Assembly: GCA_038252405.1 (NCBI GenBank)
Contig: JBBSAJ010000008.1
Location: 30,855 to 94,854 of the forward strand
DNA length: 64,000 nucleotides
Origin: DATCDE01 sp038252405
Lineage (GTDB): Bacteria > Actinomycetota > Actinomycetes > Prado026
Direction of reading: 5' to 3'
Both the position numbers and the translations under genes were made by a program. The number at the start of each line of letters is the position of its first letter. Within the stretch, counting starts at the first letter, position 1. This document shows, piece by piece, positions 43,509-52,327 of this stretch. The notes beneath the pieces are model-generated. The model searched no databases. It was not told the DNA's origin and saw only the letters and a list, made by a program, of their open reading frames with translations.

Positions 43509-45116
43509 CTACTCCACCCCGATGAGCAGCGGGTAGTGCGGCTGGCCGCCCAGGTAGACGCAGGACTCGGCCGAGCGGTGGGCCCGGGCCAGGTGCTCCT
43601 GCAGGCCGCCGCCGAGGCCGGGGTCGGCGTCCTCGCCGAGGACCAGGGTGACCAGCTCGCCGCCGGCCGCGAGCATCCGGTCGAGCAGGTCGGTGGCCAC
43701 CGCGCGGACGTCGGCGCCGATCATCACGACGTCGCCGTCCAGCAGCCCGAGGACGTCCCCGGGTCGGCAGATCCCGGCCGACGTCAGTGCCTCGCGCACC
43801 GCCGTGGTGACCTCCCCGTGCCGGGTGGCCCGGGCGGCGGCGGTCATCGCGACCACGTCGTCCTCGAAGTGCCGACCCGGGTCGTGGACGGCGAGCGCGG
43901 CCAGCACCTGTACCGAGGCGCGGCTCGGGATCACGGCCACCCGCAGCCCGGCCGAGCGGGCGTACTCGGCGGCCGCCTCCGCGACCGGCAGCGTGTCACT
44001 GTCGTTGGGCAGCACCACGATCTCCCGGACGTGCGCGCCCTGGATCGCCTCGAGCACGTCACGGGTGGCCGGGCGGCGGTTCGGGGCGCCGTGCACCACC
44101 CGGGCCCCTGCCTCCGCGGCCAGCAGCGCGAGCCCCTCGCCGGGCGCGAGCGCGATCACCGCCCGGGTCCGGTCGCTCGTGGCCTCGTCCCCGGCGGCGA
44201 TCTGGTCGCCGAAGTGGGTGATGGCGATCCGGTACGGGCGCCCGGCCCGGACGCCGGCCTCGACCGCCGCGCCGGCGTCGTCCACGTGCACGTGCACGTT
44301 GAACAGCCCGTCGCCGCCGACGACGAGCAGCGAGTCCCCGAGCGGCTCCAGCTCGGCGCGCAGCCGGTCGACGGCGTCCGGCCCGGCCTCGAGGAGGTAC
44401 ATGACCTCGAACGCCGGGCCGCCCGCGCGGCGCCGCTCCGCGTCGGCCACCTGCGGCTGCGGCAGCGCCACGGGGGCGCGCAGGCTCATCGGCCGGTCCC
44501 CCGTGACCGTGGCGACGACGGCGTCCAGGACGACGACCAGGCCACGCCCACCCGCGTCGACGACGCCGGCCCGGCGCAGCGGCTCCAGCTGCTCGGGGGT
44601 GTGCCGCAGCGCCTCGGCGGCGCCGGACGCCGCGGCCTTGAGCACGGCCGCGAAGTCCTCGGACGGCTCGACCGCGGCCGCCTCCGCGGCGGCCCTGGCC
44701 ACGGTCAGGATGGTGCCCTCGACCGGGTGCGCCACCGCCGCGTAGGCCGCCTCCGCAGCGGCGGCCAACGCGCTGCGGACCCGCCGCGCCACGGGCTCGT
44801 GGGAGGCCGTGACGAGGACCTCCGAGGCACCGCGCAGCAGCTGGCTGAGGATCACCCCGGAGTTGCCGCGGGCCCCGAGCAGGGCGCCGTGGGTGGCCGC
44901 GCGAAGGGTGCGCAGGAGGTCACCGTCGTCCGGCCGGGCCTCGACCTCCTCCAGGGCCGACTCGACGGTCAGGTAGAGGTTGGTGCCGGTGTCGCCGTCC
45001 GGGACCGGGTAGACGTTGAGGGCGTCGATCTCCTCCCTGGCCCGGCCGAGCGCCGCCAGGGTCTCCCGGCAGCAGGCCCGCACCGCGTCGGCGTCGAGGT
45101 CTACGAATCCGCTCAC
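43509..45116 (-). CDS. DhaL/DegV-like fatty acid kinase subunit (FakA/YloV family)
   Basis: 535 residues. The DhaL-like kinase domain is seen as VYPVPDGDTGTNLYLTVESAL (nucleotide-binding Asp residues), GARGNSGVILSQLLRG and DAGGRGLVVVLDAVV. A central EDD-like linker follows, and the C-terminal half is a beta/alpha region (VVLPNDSDTLPVAEAAAEYA). FakA phosphorylates fatty acids bound to FakB in other bacteria; a role as glycerone kinase-like protein is an older annotation. It is divergent from rpmB. Confidence 0.85.
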   Translation of the reverse strand: MSGFVDLDADAVRACCRETLAALGRAREEIDALNVYPVPDGDTGTNLYLTVESALEEVEARPDDGDLLRTLRAATHGALLGARGNSGVILSQLLRGASEVLVTASHEPVARRVRSALAAAAEAAYAAVAHPVEGTILTVARAAAEAAAVEPSEDFAAVLKAAASGAAEALRHTPEQLEPLRRAGVVDAGGRGLVVVLDAVVATVTGDRPMSLRAPVALPQPQVADAERRRAGGPAFEVMYLLEAGPDAVDRLRAELEPLGDSLLVVGGDGLFNVHVHVDDAGAAVEAGVRAGRPYRIAITHFGDQIAAGDEATSDRTRAVIALAPGEGLALLAAEAGARVVHGAPNRRPATRDVLEAIQGAHVREIVVLPNDSDTLPVAEAAAEYARSAGLRVAVIPSRASVQVLAALAVHDPGRHFEDDVVAMTAAARATRHGEVTTAVREALTSAGICRPGDVLGLLDGDVVMIGADVRAVATDLLDRMLAAGGELVTLVLGEDADPGLGGGLQEHLARAHRSAESCVYLGGQPHYPLLIGVE

Positions 45117-45281
45117 CGTGCTGCGACCTCCTCCCGCTGTGCCGGTCGCTGTGCCGGGCAGCCTAATCGGAGCGCGGTTGGCGTCCGGCCCGGCCGATCC
45201 GGTAACCTGATCCTTCGCTGCCCGGCCGTCGTTCGGCTGGCGCGTCCGTTTCCGTGTCTGGTTCATCGAGGAGTGTCGACC

Positions 45282-45467
45282 GTGGCTGCCAACTGCGACG
45301 TCTGCGGCAAGGGCCCGGGCTTCGGCAACAGCATCTCCCACTCGCACCGCCGCACCCGTCGGCGGTTCGACCCGAACATCCAGACGGTGCGGGCCATGGT
45401 CGGTCGCACCCCCAAGAAGCTCAACGTGTGCACCTCGTGCATCAAGGCGGGAAAGGTCACCCGCTAG
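45282..45467 (+). CDS. rpmB: 50S ribosomal protein L28 (zinc-binding form)
   Basis: 61 residues, GTG at 45282 after GAGGAGTG. CDVCGKGPGFGNSISHSHRRT and the C-terminal VCTSCIKAGKV provide the two CxxC pairs of the C+ form. With L32 also C+, both proteins here need zinc, so no spare zinc-free paralogue is visible nearby. Confidence 0.96.
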   Translation: MAANCDVCGKGPGFGNSISHSHRRTRRRFDPNIQTVRAMVGRTPKKLNVCTSCIKAGKVTR

Positions 45468-45471
45468 TGCG

Positions 45472-46422
45472 CTAGCGGGGCCCACCCAGGTGGGTCCAGC
45501 CGCCCTGGCCGGTCACGGCCCGCCCGTCGAGCCGGACGTCGGCGTCCCCCGCGGTCACCATCCCGATCGTGGTCCCCCCGGGCGGCGCGCCGACCGTGGC
45601 CGGGAAGGTCGCGGCGAGCGCGTGGTCCTCTCCCCCCGTGAGCACCCACTCGAGCGGGTCCTTGCCCATGGCCGCGGCCGCGTCCCGCAGCGGGTCGGCG
45701 ACCTCGAGCGCCTTCGACACCAGGTTGATGACCACACCGGACGCCGCCGCGACGTGCCGCAGGTCGGCGACCAGGCCGTCGCTCACATCGACCATCGACG
45801 TCGCCCCTGACAAGGCCGCCTGGGGGCCCTGCTGGTACGGCGGCTCCGGACGACGGTGCGCGGCCACCAGTACCCGGGGCGAGCGAAAGCCCCTGGACAG
45901 CACCGCGAAGCCGGCCGCCGACCAGCCCAGCCGGCCGGCCACGGCCACGACGTCACCGGGCTGGGCGCCGGCCCGGGTCACCGGACGCCGGCCATCGAGC
46001 GTCCCGAGCGCCGTGACCGCGATGGTCAGCCGGTCCGAGGAGACGACGTCCCCGCCGACCACCGCGGCGCCCACCCGGGCCGCCTCCGAGCCCAGCCCGT
46101 CGGCCAGGCCGAAGGCCCAGGCCTGGGGCAGCGTGGCGGGGGTGGCCAGCCCCACGACCAGGGCGGTGGCGCGGGCCCCCATAGCCGCGATGTCGGCCAG
46201 GTTCTGCGCGGCCGCCTTGTGGCCGACGTCCCTGGCCTCCGACCAGTCCATCCGAAAGTGCACACCCTCGACGAGCAGGTCGGTGGTGACGACCACGTTG
46301 CCGTCGACGGCGCGCACCACCGCGGCGTCGTCGCCCGGACCGAGCACGACGTCCGCGCCTCCCGGCAGCCGGGCGATGATCGCCTCGATCAGCCCGAACT
46401 CGCCCAACGCGGCCACGGTCAT
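45472..46422 (-). CDS. thiL: Thiamine-monophosphate kinase ThiL
   Basis: 316 residues, ATG at 46422. Converts TMP to thiamine diphosphate. AIR-synthase/PurM fold signatures: VLGPGDDAAVV, VVTTDLLVEGVHFRMDW, GHKAAAQNLADIAAMGA, SMVDVSDGLVADLRHVAAAS and LTGGEDHALAATFP. Convergent with rpmB, 4 bp between stops, and divergent from the Lrp-type gene. Confidence 0.93.
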   Translation of the reverse strand: MTVAALGEFGLIEAIIARLPGGADVVLGPGDDAAVVRAVDGNVVVTTDLLVEGVHFRMDWSEARDVGHKAAAQNLADIAAMGARATALVVGLATPATLPQAWAFGLADGLGSEAARVGAAVVGGDVVSSDRLTIAVTALGTLDGRRPVTRAGAQPGDVVAVAGRLGWSAAGFAVLSRGFRSPRVLVAAHRRPEPPYQQGPQAALSGATSMVDVSDGLVADLRHVAAASGVVINLVSKALEVADPLRDAAAAMGKDPLEWVLTGGEDHALAATFPATVGAPPGGTTIGMVTAGDADVRLDGRAVTGQGGWTHLGGPR

Positions 46423-46581
46423 GTCCTCGCCCTGCTGCACGATGGTCGTGATCCTCTCGCTCGTCGTCGACCTGGCCGACCCGCTCCCGCCGCACCACCC
46501 GGACGCGATAGCCTCACAAGCGGCCGACACCTCGTCGACCGAGTCCGTGTCCAGCGGCCTTTCTCGGGAGGAGCCCTCGTG

Positions 46582-46815
46582 GTGGTCCAGGCGTACATCC
46601 TCATCCAGACAGAGGTCGGAAAGGCCGCCAACGTGGCCGCACAGATCGCCCAGATTCCCGGGGTGACGCTCGCCGAGGACGTCACCGGCCCGTACGACGT
46701 CATCGTCCGCGCCGAGGCGCAGTCCGTCGACGACCTGGGCAAGCTGGTGGTCGCCAAGGTCCAGGGCGTCGAGGGAATCACCCGGACCCTGACCTGCCCC
46801 GTCGTCCACCTCTGA
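46582..46815 (+). CDS. Stand-alone Lrp/AsnC ligand-binding (RAM) domain protein
   Basis: 77 residues: VVQAYILIQTEVGKAANVAAQI then VTGPYDVIVRAEAQSVDDLGKLVV and the end RTLTCPVVHL. It is the AsnC effector-binding domain without a helix-turn-helix, so it cannot bind DNA alone. It could form mixed oligomers with full Lrp proteins. The GTG at 46582 was preferred over 46579 for spacing to GGGAGGAG. The next gene starts inside its stop codon. Confidence 0.82.
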   Translation: MVQAYILIQTEVGKAANVAAQIAQIPGVTLAEDVTGPYDVIVRAEAQSVDDLGKLVVAKVQGVEGITRTLTCPVVHL

Positions 46816-47270
46816 CCGTTCGAGGACTCGGCCGACCCGCCGTCGGGCTGCTCGCGGCCGGGCTGTTGGCCGGCTGCTCGAGTGGCGCCGTGCGGGTGGA
46901 CGTGCCGACCGGCCTGCACGCCACGGCCGCCGCCGCGTGCGCGGCGCTCTCGGCCGAGCTGCCGAAGACCCTCGACGGCCTGGCCGCCCGGCCGACCGAC
47001 CCGTCGTCGGAGCTGGTGGCGGCCTGGGGCAAGGACCCGGTGGTGCTGCGCTGCGGGGTGCCCAAGCCGGCCGCCCTGCAGCCGACGTCGGAGCTGATCA
47101 CGGTCAACGGAGTGGACTGGCTGCCCGAGCAGCTCACCAAGGGCTACCGGTTCACCACGACCGGCCGGGTGGCCTCCGTGGAGGTCACCGTGCCGCAGGC
47201 CTACCGCCCCGAGGTCAACCTCCTCGTCGACCTGGCCGCCCCCCTCAAAGCCACAGTCCCCTCCGCATGA
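46812..47270 (+). CDS. DUF3515 lipoprotein, probable CTG start
   Basis: About 152 residues: a signal segment LLAAGLLAGCSS with lipobox LAGC, then VDVPTGLHATAAAACAALSAEL and VLRCGVPKPAALQPTSELITVNGVDWLPEQL. Homologues are actinobacterial lipoproteins near ddl. No ATG or GTG precedes the lipobox in frame; CTG at 46812 overlaps the preceding stop codon (CTGA) and fits well. A TTG at 46866 would remove the whole signal segment, so it is a poor choice. Gene end lies in a palindromic repeat copy. Confidence 0.78.
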   Translation: MTVRGLGRPAVGLLAAGLLAGCSSGAVRVDVPTGLHATAAAACAALSAELPKTLDGLAARPTDPSSELVAAWGKDPVVLRCGVPKPAALQPTSELITVNGVDWLPEQLTKGYRFTTTGRVASVEVTVPQAYRPEVNLLVDLAAPLKATVPSA

Positions 47271-47287
47271 AGGTGCCCTTCTGTGCG
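47266..47287. repeat. Half-copy of the palindromic repeat at 21715-21821
   Basis: CATGAAGGTGCCCTTCTGTG followed by CG, matching 20 of 22 positions of the left arm at 21716-21737. It includes the DUF3515 stop codon and ends before ddl. No partner arm was seen. Confidence 0.6.
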
Positions 47288-47291
47288 GGGG

Positions 47292-48407
47292 TCAGCGGAG
47301 CAGGCCGGGGCGGCGGCGGAGCGCCAGCTGGAGCAGCCGGTCCACCAGCTCGGGGTAGGCCACCCCGGACGCCGCCCACAGCATCGGGAACATCGACACC
47401 GGGGTGAACCCGGGGATCGTGTTCACCTCGTTGACGAGCACCTCGCCGTCGCCCCGCAGGAAGAAGTCCACCCGAGCGAAGCCCTCGCAGGACAGCGCGT
47501 CGAAGGCCTGGCAGGCCATCGCCCGCACCCGCTCGGCCACCGCGGCCGGGAGCACCGCCGGCACGTCGAGGTCGCTCGCATCGAGGTACTTCGCCTCGAA
47601 GTCGTAGAACTCGTGCGCCCCGCGCACCCGGATCTCACCGCACACGCTGGCCTCGGGACCGCTGCCGTCGACCCGGTCGAGCACCCCACACTCGATCTCC
47701 CGGCCGTCGATGCCCTGCTCGACGACGAACTTCGGGTCGTGCTCCCGGGCGGCCGCGACGGCCGCGGGCAGCTCGGCCCAGTCCTTGACCTTGCTGATGC
47801 CGATGCTCGAGCCGGCCCGGGCCGGCTTGACGAACACCGGCAGCGACAGGGCACGGATCCGCTTCATCGCCACGGCGGCGTCGGCCCGCCATTCGCGGTC
47901 GGTCACGACGACGTGCGGGCCTACTGACAGCCCAGCCGCCGCCAGCAGCACCTTCATGGCGGCCTTGTCCATGGCCACCGCGCTGGCCATCACCCCGGAG
48001 CCGACGTACGGCACGCCTGCCAGCTCCAGCAGCCCCTGGATCGTGCCGTCCTCGCCGTACGGCCCGTGCAGCAGGGGGAACACCACGTCGACCTCGCCGA
48101 GCACCTGCGGCGCCTCGCCCGGCTCGCTCACCACCAGGTCGCGGGACGTCGGGTCACCGGCCAGCACGACGGCCGCCCGTTTGCCATCCACCTCCGGCAG
48201 CTGACCGTCAGTGATCGCCAGCCGCTGCGGGTCGGACTCCTCCAGCACCCAGCGGCCGTCGGTCGCGATGCCGATCGGGACGACGTCGTAGCGCTCGGGG
48301 TCGATGACCCGCAGCACGCTCCCCGCGGTCACGCAGGAGATGCCGTGCTCGCCGCTGCGGCCGCCGAACACCACGGCGACCCGTGGACGGCGTCCGGAAC
48401 TGGTCAT
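47292..48407 (-). CDS. ddl: D-alanine--D-alanine ligase
   Basis: 371 residues. Makes the D-Ala-D-Ala end of peptidoglycan precursors. VFGGRSGEHGISCVTAGSVL, the LHGPYGEDGTIQGLLELAGVPYVGSGV motif and the ATP-grasp end (GFARVDFFL then NEVNTIPGFTPVSMFPML) are intact. It is opposite to DUF3515 and the downstream metabolic gene. Confidence 0.95.
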   Translation of the reverse strand: MTSSGRRPRVAVVFGGRSGEHGISCVTAGSVLRVIDPERYDVVPIGIATDGRWVLEESDPQRLAITDGQLPEVDGKRAAVVLAGDPTSRDLVVSEPGEAPQVLGEVDVVFPLLHGPYGEDGTIQGLLELAGVPYVGSGVMASAVAMDKAAMKVLLAAAGLSVGPHVVVTDREWRADAAVAMKRIRALSLPVFVKPARAGSSIGISKVKDWAELPAAVAAAREHDPKFVVEQGIDGREIECGVLDRVDGSGPEASVCGEIRVRGAHEFYDFEAKYLDASDLDVPAVLPAAVAERVRAMACQAFDALSCEGFARVDFFLRGDGEVLVNEVNTIPGFTPVSMFPMLWAASGVAYPELVDRLLQLALRRRPGLLR

Positions 48408-48441
48408 CGCGCCGACCCTACCGGGCGGGATACTGGCGCCC

Positions 48442-49563
48442 ATGCCCGACGCACCGCAGCAGCCCGCCGCCGACCCGGACCGGCCGGACCTCGACCTGGC
48501 CGCAGTCGCACCCGCCACCGTCGCCGTGGTGGCCGGCCGCCCGCCACGGGTGCCGGACGCCCCGCTCAACCCGCCGGTCACCTTCGCCTCCACCTACCAC
48601 GCGGGCGGCGACGTCGAGTACGGCCGCTACGGCAACCCCACCTGGACGGCGCTGGAGACGGCGGTCGGCGCCCTCGAGGGCGGCTCGGTGCTGTCGTACG
48701 CGTCCGGGCTGGCCGCCGTGGCCGCCGTCCTCGAGGTGCTCCTGCCCGACGGCGGCGCGGTCGTGGCCCCGCGCTCGGCCTACACCGGGACCCGCGCCCA
48801 GCTCACGGCCCTCGAGGCCACCGGCCGGGTGCGGGTCCGCCCGGTCGACCCAGCCGACACCGCCGAGGTGCTGGCCGCACTCGACGGCGCCACGGTGGTC
48901 TGGCTGGAGTCACCCACCAACCCGTTGCTCGACCTCGCCGACGTCACGACCGTCGCCGCGGCGGCGCACGCGGCCGGGGCCTCCCTCGTGGTCGACTCGA
49001 CCTTCGCCACCCCCCTGCTGCGCCGCCCCATGGACGACGGCGCGGACCTGGTCGTCCACAGCGCCACCAAGCTGATCGCCGGCCACTCCGACGTGCTGCT
49101 CGGCCTGGTCGCCACCCGCGACGCGACCGTGCTGGCGCGGCTGGACGACCAGCGCCGGCTCAAGGGCGCAGTGCCCGGCCCGATGGAGGCCTGGCTCGCC
49201 CTGCGCGGGCTGCGCACGCTGGCGCTGCGGGTCGAGCGGGCCCAGCACAACGCCACCACGCTGGCCCAGCGGCTGCGCGAGCACCCGAGGGTGGACAGGG
49301 TCCGCTACCCCGGTTTCGGCGCCATGGTGGCCATCGAGGTGAGCGGCGGGGGTGCGGCGGCCGACTCCGTCGCCACCGCCGTCCGGCTGTGGGTGCACGC
49401 GACCAGCCTGGGCGGCGTCGAGTCGACCCTGGAGCGCCGCCGGCGCTGGGAGTCCGAGGCCGCTGAGGTGCCCGAGTCGCTGCTGCGGCTGTCCTGCGGA
49501 ATCGAGGACGTCGAGGACCTGTGGGCCGACCTCAGCCGGGCGCTGGACGCCGCCGTTGGCTGA
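48442..49563 (+). CDS. Cystathionine gamma-synthase/lyase-like PLP enzyme, with short internal deletion
   Basis: 373 residues, trans-sulfuration family. The PLP loop SYASGLAAVAAVLEV, the Lys motif VVHSATKLIAGHSDVLLG, and HATSLGGVESTLERRRR are present. Near the C-terminal domain entry the sequence runs RVDRVRYPG directly into FGAMVAIEV; relatives have about 15 extra residues (ending MRG) here. Substrate (cystathionine, O-succinylhomoserine or homocysteine) is not determined. Opposite strand to ddl. Confidence 0.85.
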   Translation: MPDAPQQPAADPDRPDLDLAAVAPATVAVVAGRPPRVPDAPLNPPVTFASTYHAGGDVEYGRYGNPTWTALETAVGALEGGSVLSYASGLAAVAAVLEVLLPDGGAVVAPRSAYTGTRAQLTALEATGRVRVRPVDPADTAEVLAALDGATVVWLESPTNPLLDLADVTTVAAAAHAAGASLVVDSTFATPLLRRPMDDGADLVVHSATKLIAGHSDVLLGLVATRDATVLARLDDQRRLKGAVPGPMEAWLALRGLRTLALRVERAQHNATTLAQRLREHPRVDRVRYPGFGAMVAIEVSGGGAAADSVATAVRLWVHATSLGGVESTLERRRRWESEAAEVPESLLRLSCGIEDVEDLWADLSRALDAAVG

Positions 49564-49571
49564 CCGGCCCG

Positions 49572-50603
49572 TCACATCGTCGAGTGCTCGGACTTCGGGT
49601 CGCGGCTCATCAGCGCGGCAACGACGTCGCCCGGCGTCCTGCCGTCGTGCACGGTCGCGACCACCTGCTCGGTGATCGGCATGTCGACGCCGTGTCGGTG
49701 CGCCAGCTCGAGGATCGGCCCGCAGGACTTCACGCCCTCGCAGGTCTGCTTCATCGCGGCCGTGGCCTCGGCCATGCTCATGCCGCGCCCGAGGTTCTCC
49801 CCGAACGTCCGGTTGCGGGACAGCGGCGACGAGCAGGTGGCCACCAGGTCACCGGTGCCGGCCAGTCCGAAGAACGTGGTGGCGTTCGCACCCAGGGCCA
49901 GCCCGAAGCGCATCATCTCGGCCAGCCCCCTGGTGATGATCGCGGCCTGGGTGTTCTCGCCGAACCCCATGCCGGCGGCCATCCCGCTGACCAGCGCGAT
50001 GACGTTCTTCACCGACCCGCCGACCTCCGCGCCCACCACGTCGAGGTTCGTGTACGGCCGGAAGTACCGGGTCGTGCAGGCCGCCTGCAGCCGGGCGGCA
50101 GTCTCCTCCGCCGTACAGGCCACGACCGTCGCCGCCGGCTGGCGCAGCACGATCTCCCCAGCCAGGTTCGGCCCCGAGATGACGGCGATCCGGTCCTGGG
50201 CGATCCCCGTGGCCTCGCGGACCACCTGGCTCATCCGCTGCATGCTGCCCAGCTCGATGCCCTTCATCAGGCTGACCAGGACGGCGTCCGCCGGGAGGTC
50301 GGGCAGCCAGCTCACCAGGTTCTCGCGCAGCACCTGGGCCGGCAGGGCCAGCACCACGAAGTCCGCACCCTCCAGCGCCACCCGAGGGTCACCGGTCGCC
50401 CGCAGCCGAGGCGGCAGCGCGACGCCGGGGTGGTAGCGGCGGTTCTGGTGGGTGGCCTCGATCTCCGCGGCCAGCTCCGGGTCGTGACCCCACAGGACGA
50501 CGTCACAGCCGGCGTCGGCGAGCACCATGCCGAACGCCGTGCCCCAGGAGCCGCTGCCCATGACGGCCGCCCTGGGGCCGCCGCTGCCGGTCCGGCTGCT
50601 CAT
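49572..50603 (-). CDS. gpsA: Glycerol-3-phosphate dehydrogenase [NAD(P)+] GpsA
   Basis: 343 residues. Makes sn-glycerol-3-phosphate for phospholipids. The dinucleotide fold AVMGSGSWGTAFGMVLADAG, the ISGPNLAGEIVLRQPAATVVA and NVIALVSGMAAGMGFGENTQAAIITRGLAEMMR stretches and the LAGTGDLVATCSSPLSRNRTFG motif are present. Its ATG overlaps the plsC stop by 4 bp, so acyl transfer and glycerophosphate supply are co-expressed. Confidence 0.95.
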   Translation of the reverse strand: MSSRTGSGGPRAAVMGSGSWGTAFGMVLADAGCDVVLWGHDPELAAEIEATHQNRRYHPGVALPPRLRATGDPRVALEGADFVVLALPAQVLRENLVSWLPDLPADAVLVSLMKGIELGSMQRMSQVVREATGIAQDRIAVISGPNLAGEIVLRQPAATVVACTAEETAARLQAACTTRYFRPYTNLDVVGAEVGGSVKNVIALVSGMAAGMGFGENTQAAIITRGLAEMMRFGLALGANATTFFGLAGTGDLVATCSSPLSRNRTFGENLGRGMSMAEATAAMKQTCEGVKSCGPILELAHRHGVDMPITEQVVATVHDGRTPGDVVAALMSRDPKSEHSTM

Positions 50604-51376
50604 CGGTTCTCCTGCGACGGGCCACTGCCGGCGGCGCGCCGGGCCCGCTTGGGGTTGCCGATCACGGGCACTCCCGCCGAGCGCGGGTCGAAGCGCTGCG
50701 CGGGCGGCTCCTCCTGGCGCAGCTCGGCCAGCAGCTCGGTGATCGCGGCCATGATGCGGTCGGTCGCCTCCCTCAGCAGCGTGGCGTCCATCGGCCGCCC
50801 GCGCAGGTCGTCCAGGTCGACCGGCTCGCCCACGGTCACGTGCACGGCCTTGCGTGGCAGCAGGTGCGGCCGCGTCGAGTACGGCGCCAACAGCTCGTTC
50901 GCCCCCCAGTGCACCAGCGGGATCACCGGGCACCCGGCTGTCAGCGCGATCCGGGCGGCTCCAGACTTGCCGACCATCGGCCACAGCCCCGGGTCTCGCG
51001 TCAGGGTGCCCTCGGGGTAGACCACCACGCACTCACCCTGGCGGACGGCGGCGACGGCCGCACGCACCGAGTCCCCTGCGTCGACCGACTCGCGGTAGAC
51101 CGGGATCTGCTTGGCCCCGCGCACCACCATCCCGACGAAGGGCACGTCGAACATTGAGCTCTTGGCCAGGAACCGGACCGGACGCTTGAGGTCCCACAGG
51201 AAGTGCGCGACCACGAGCGGGTCGAGGTGCGAGTTGTGGTTGGTCACCACGACGACGCCGCCCTGCCTCGGCACTCGCTCCCGGTGTCGCCAGTCCCGCC
51301 CGGTGACCATCAGCAGCAGCGGCTTGAGGATCACGACGGCGAACCAGAACCAGAACCCCGGTTTGGTTCGCGCCAA
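50600..51376 (-). CDS. plsC: 1-acylglycerol-3-phosphate O-acyltransferase (PlsC)
   Basis: 258 residues. HX4D motif is NHNSHLD; the second signature VVYPEGTLTRDPG is also complete. A hydrophobic N-terminus (FWFWFAVVILKPLLLMV) marks membrane association. A TTG at 51376 (RBS AGAGGA) was chosen, because upstream starts lack a good site. Confidence 0.9.
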   Translation of the reverse strand: MARTKPGFWFWFAVVILKPLLLMVTGRDWRHRERVPRQGGVVVVTNHNSHLDPLVVAHFLWDLKRPVRFLAKSSMFDVPFVGMVVRGAKQIPVYRESVDAGDSVRAAVAAVRQGECVVVYPEGTLTRDPGLWPMVGKSGAARIALTAGCPVIPLVHWGANELLAPYSTRPHLLPRKAVHVTVGEPVDLDDLRGRPMDATLLREATDRIMAAITELLAELRQEEPPAQRFDPRSAGVPVIGNPKRARRAAGSGPSQENR

Positions 51377-51461
51377 CGGTGTTCCTCTCACTCGAGCCCG
51401 CGGACCCATCCTCCCGCCCGCCGCCACCGGTGTCGAGGCTGCCTGCGAGGATCACCCTGTC

Positions 51462-52121
51462 ATGTCGTCAGCGCAGAGCACCCCGCCGGCCTGGGCTGTC
51501 GTCGTCCCCGTCAAGCGGCTCGAGGTCGCGAAGACCCGGCTGTCCCGGGTGGCGGGGCCGCACCGGGGTGCTCTCGCGTCGGCGTTCGCCGTCGACACTG
51601 TGGCTGCCGCGCTGCAGGCTCCCGGCGTGGCCTGGGTCCTGGTGGTGACGGACGAGCCCGAGGTGAGCCGCCTGGTCCGCGAGCTGGGGGCGCAGCCGGT
51701 CCTCGACGTGCCCGCCGCGGGGCTGAACCCGGCGCTCGTGTACGGGGCCGCGGTAGCCACCCGACACTCTCCCGAGCTAGGCGTGGCCGCGCTCTCCGCG
51801 GACCTGCCGGCACTGCGCCCGGCCGAGCTGGGCCGGGCGCTGGCCGCGGCGCTGACCCACCCGGTCTCGTTCGTCAGCGACGCGGAGGGCACCGGGACGA
51901 CGCTGTTGGCCGCCCGGCCAGGGGAACCCTTCCAGCCCCAGTTCGGGCACCGGTCGCGGGCCGCGCACCACGCCGACGGAGCCGTCGAGATCACTCTTGA
52001 CGGGCTGCCCACGCTGCACCGCGACGTCGACACCGAGGTGGACCTCGTGGACGCGCGGCGTCTCGGGCTCGGCCCGCTCACCGAGGCGCTGGTCTCCTCG
52101 CTCCTCGACGGGCAGCTGTGA
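51462..52121 (+). CDS. cofC: 2-phospho-L-lactate guanylyltransferase CofC
   Basis: 219 residues. VVVPVKRLEVAKTRLSRVAG is the nucleotidyltransferase signature; ALSADLPALRPAEL and EGTGTTLLAARPGEPFQPQFG match CofC. Forms the activated intermediate (phosphoenolpyruvyl- or lactyl-guanosine) in coenzyme F420 synthesis. This supports an F420-using actinobacterium. Other F420 genes are not in this window. Confidence 0.92.
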   Translation: MSSAQSTPPAWAVVVPVKRLEVAKTRLSRVAGPHRGALASAFAVDTVAAALQAPGVAWVLVVTDEPEVSRLVRELGAQPVLDVPAAGLNPALVYGAAVATRHSPELGVAALSADLPALRPAELGRALAAALTHPVSFVSDAEGTGTTLLAARPGEPFQPQFGHRSRAAHHADGAVEITLDGLPTLHRDVDTEVDLVDARRLGLGPLTEALVSSLLDGQL

Positions 52122-52327
52122 CCACGACGCGCCAGGCCACGGTCGGCTCCTTCGACCCGCAGTCCGGCAGCGGGACCGTCCTGCTGGACGACGGGACGCC
52201 GCTGACGTTCGACGCGGAGGCGTTCGCGGACAGCGGCTTCCGGCTGCTGCGCTCCGGTCAGCGTGTCCAGGCGCTGCTGGACGACGACAGCCTCCGGGTC
52301 CGCACCCTGCGGATGCTCTACACCTGA
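52118..52327 (+). CDS. Small cold-shock-like (CSD fold) protein
   Basis: 69 residues: ATVGSFDPQSGSGTVLLDDG then PLTFDAEAFADSGFRLLRSGQRVQALLDDD. This resembles a cold-shock domain, but the RNP motifs are weak, so nucleic-acid binding is uncertain. ATG/GTG overlaps the cofC stop by 4 bp. Confidence 0.7.
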   Translation: MTTTRQATVGSFDPQSGSGTVLLDDGTPLTFDAEAFADSGFRLLRSGQRVQALLDDDSLRVRTLRMLYT

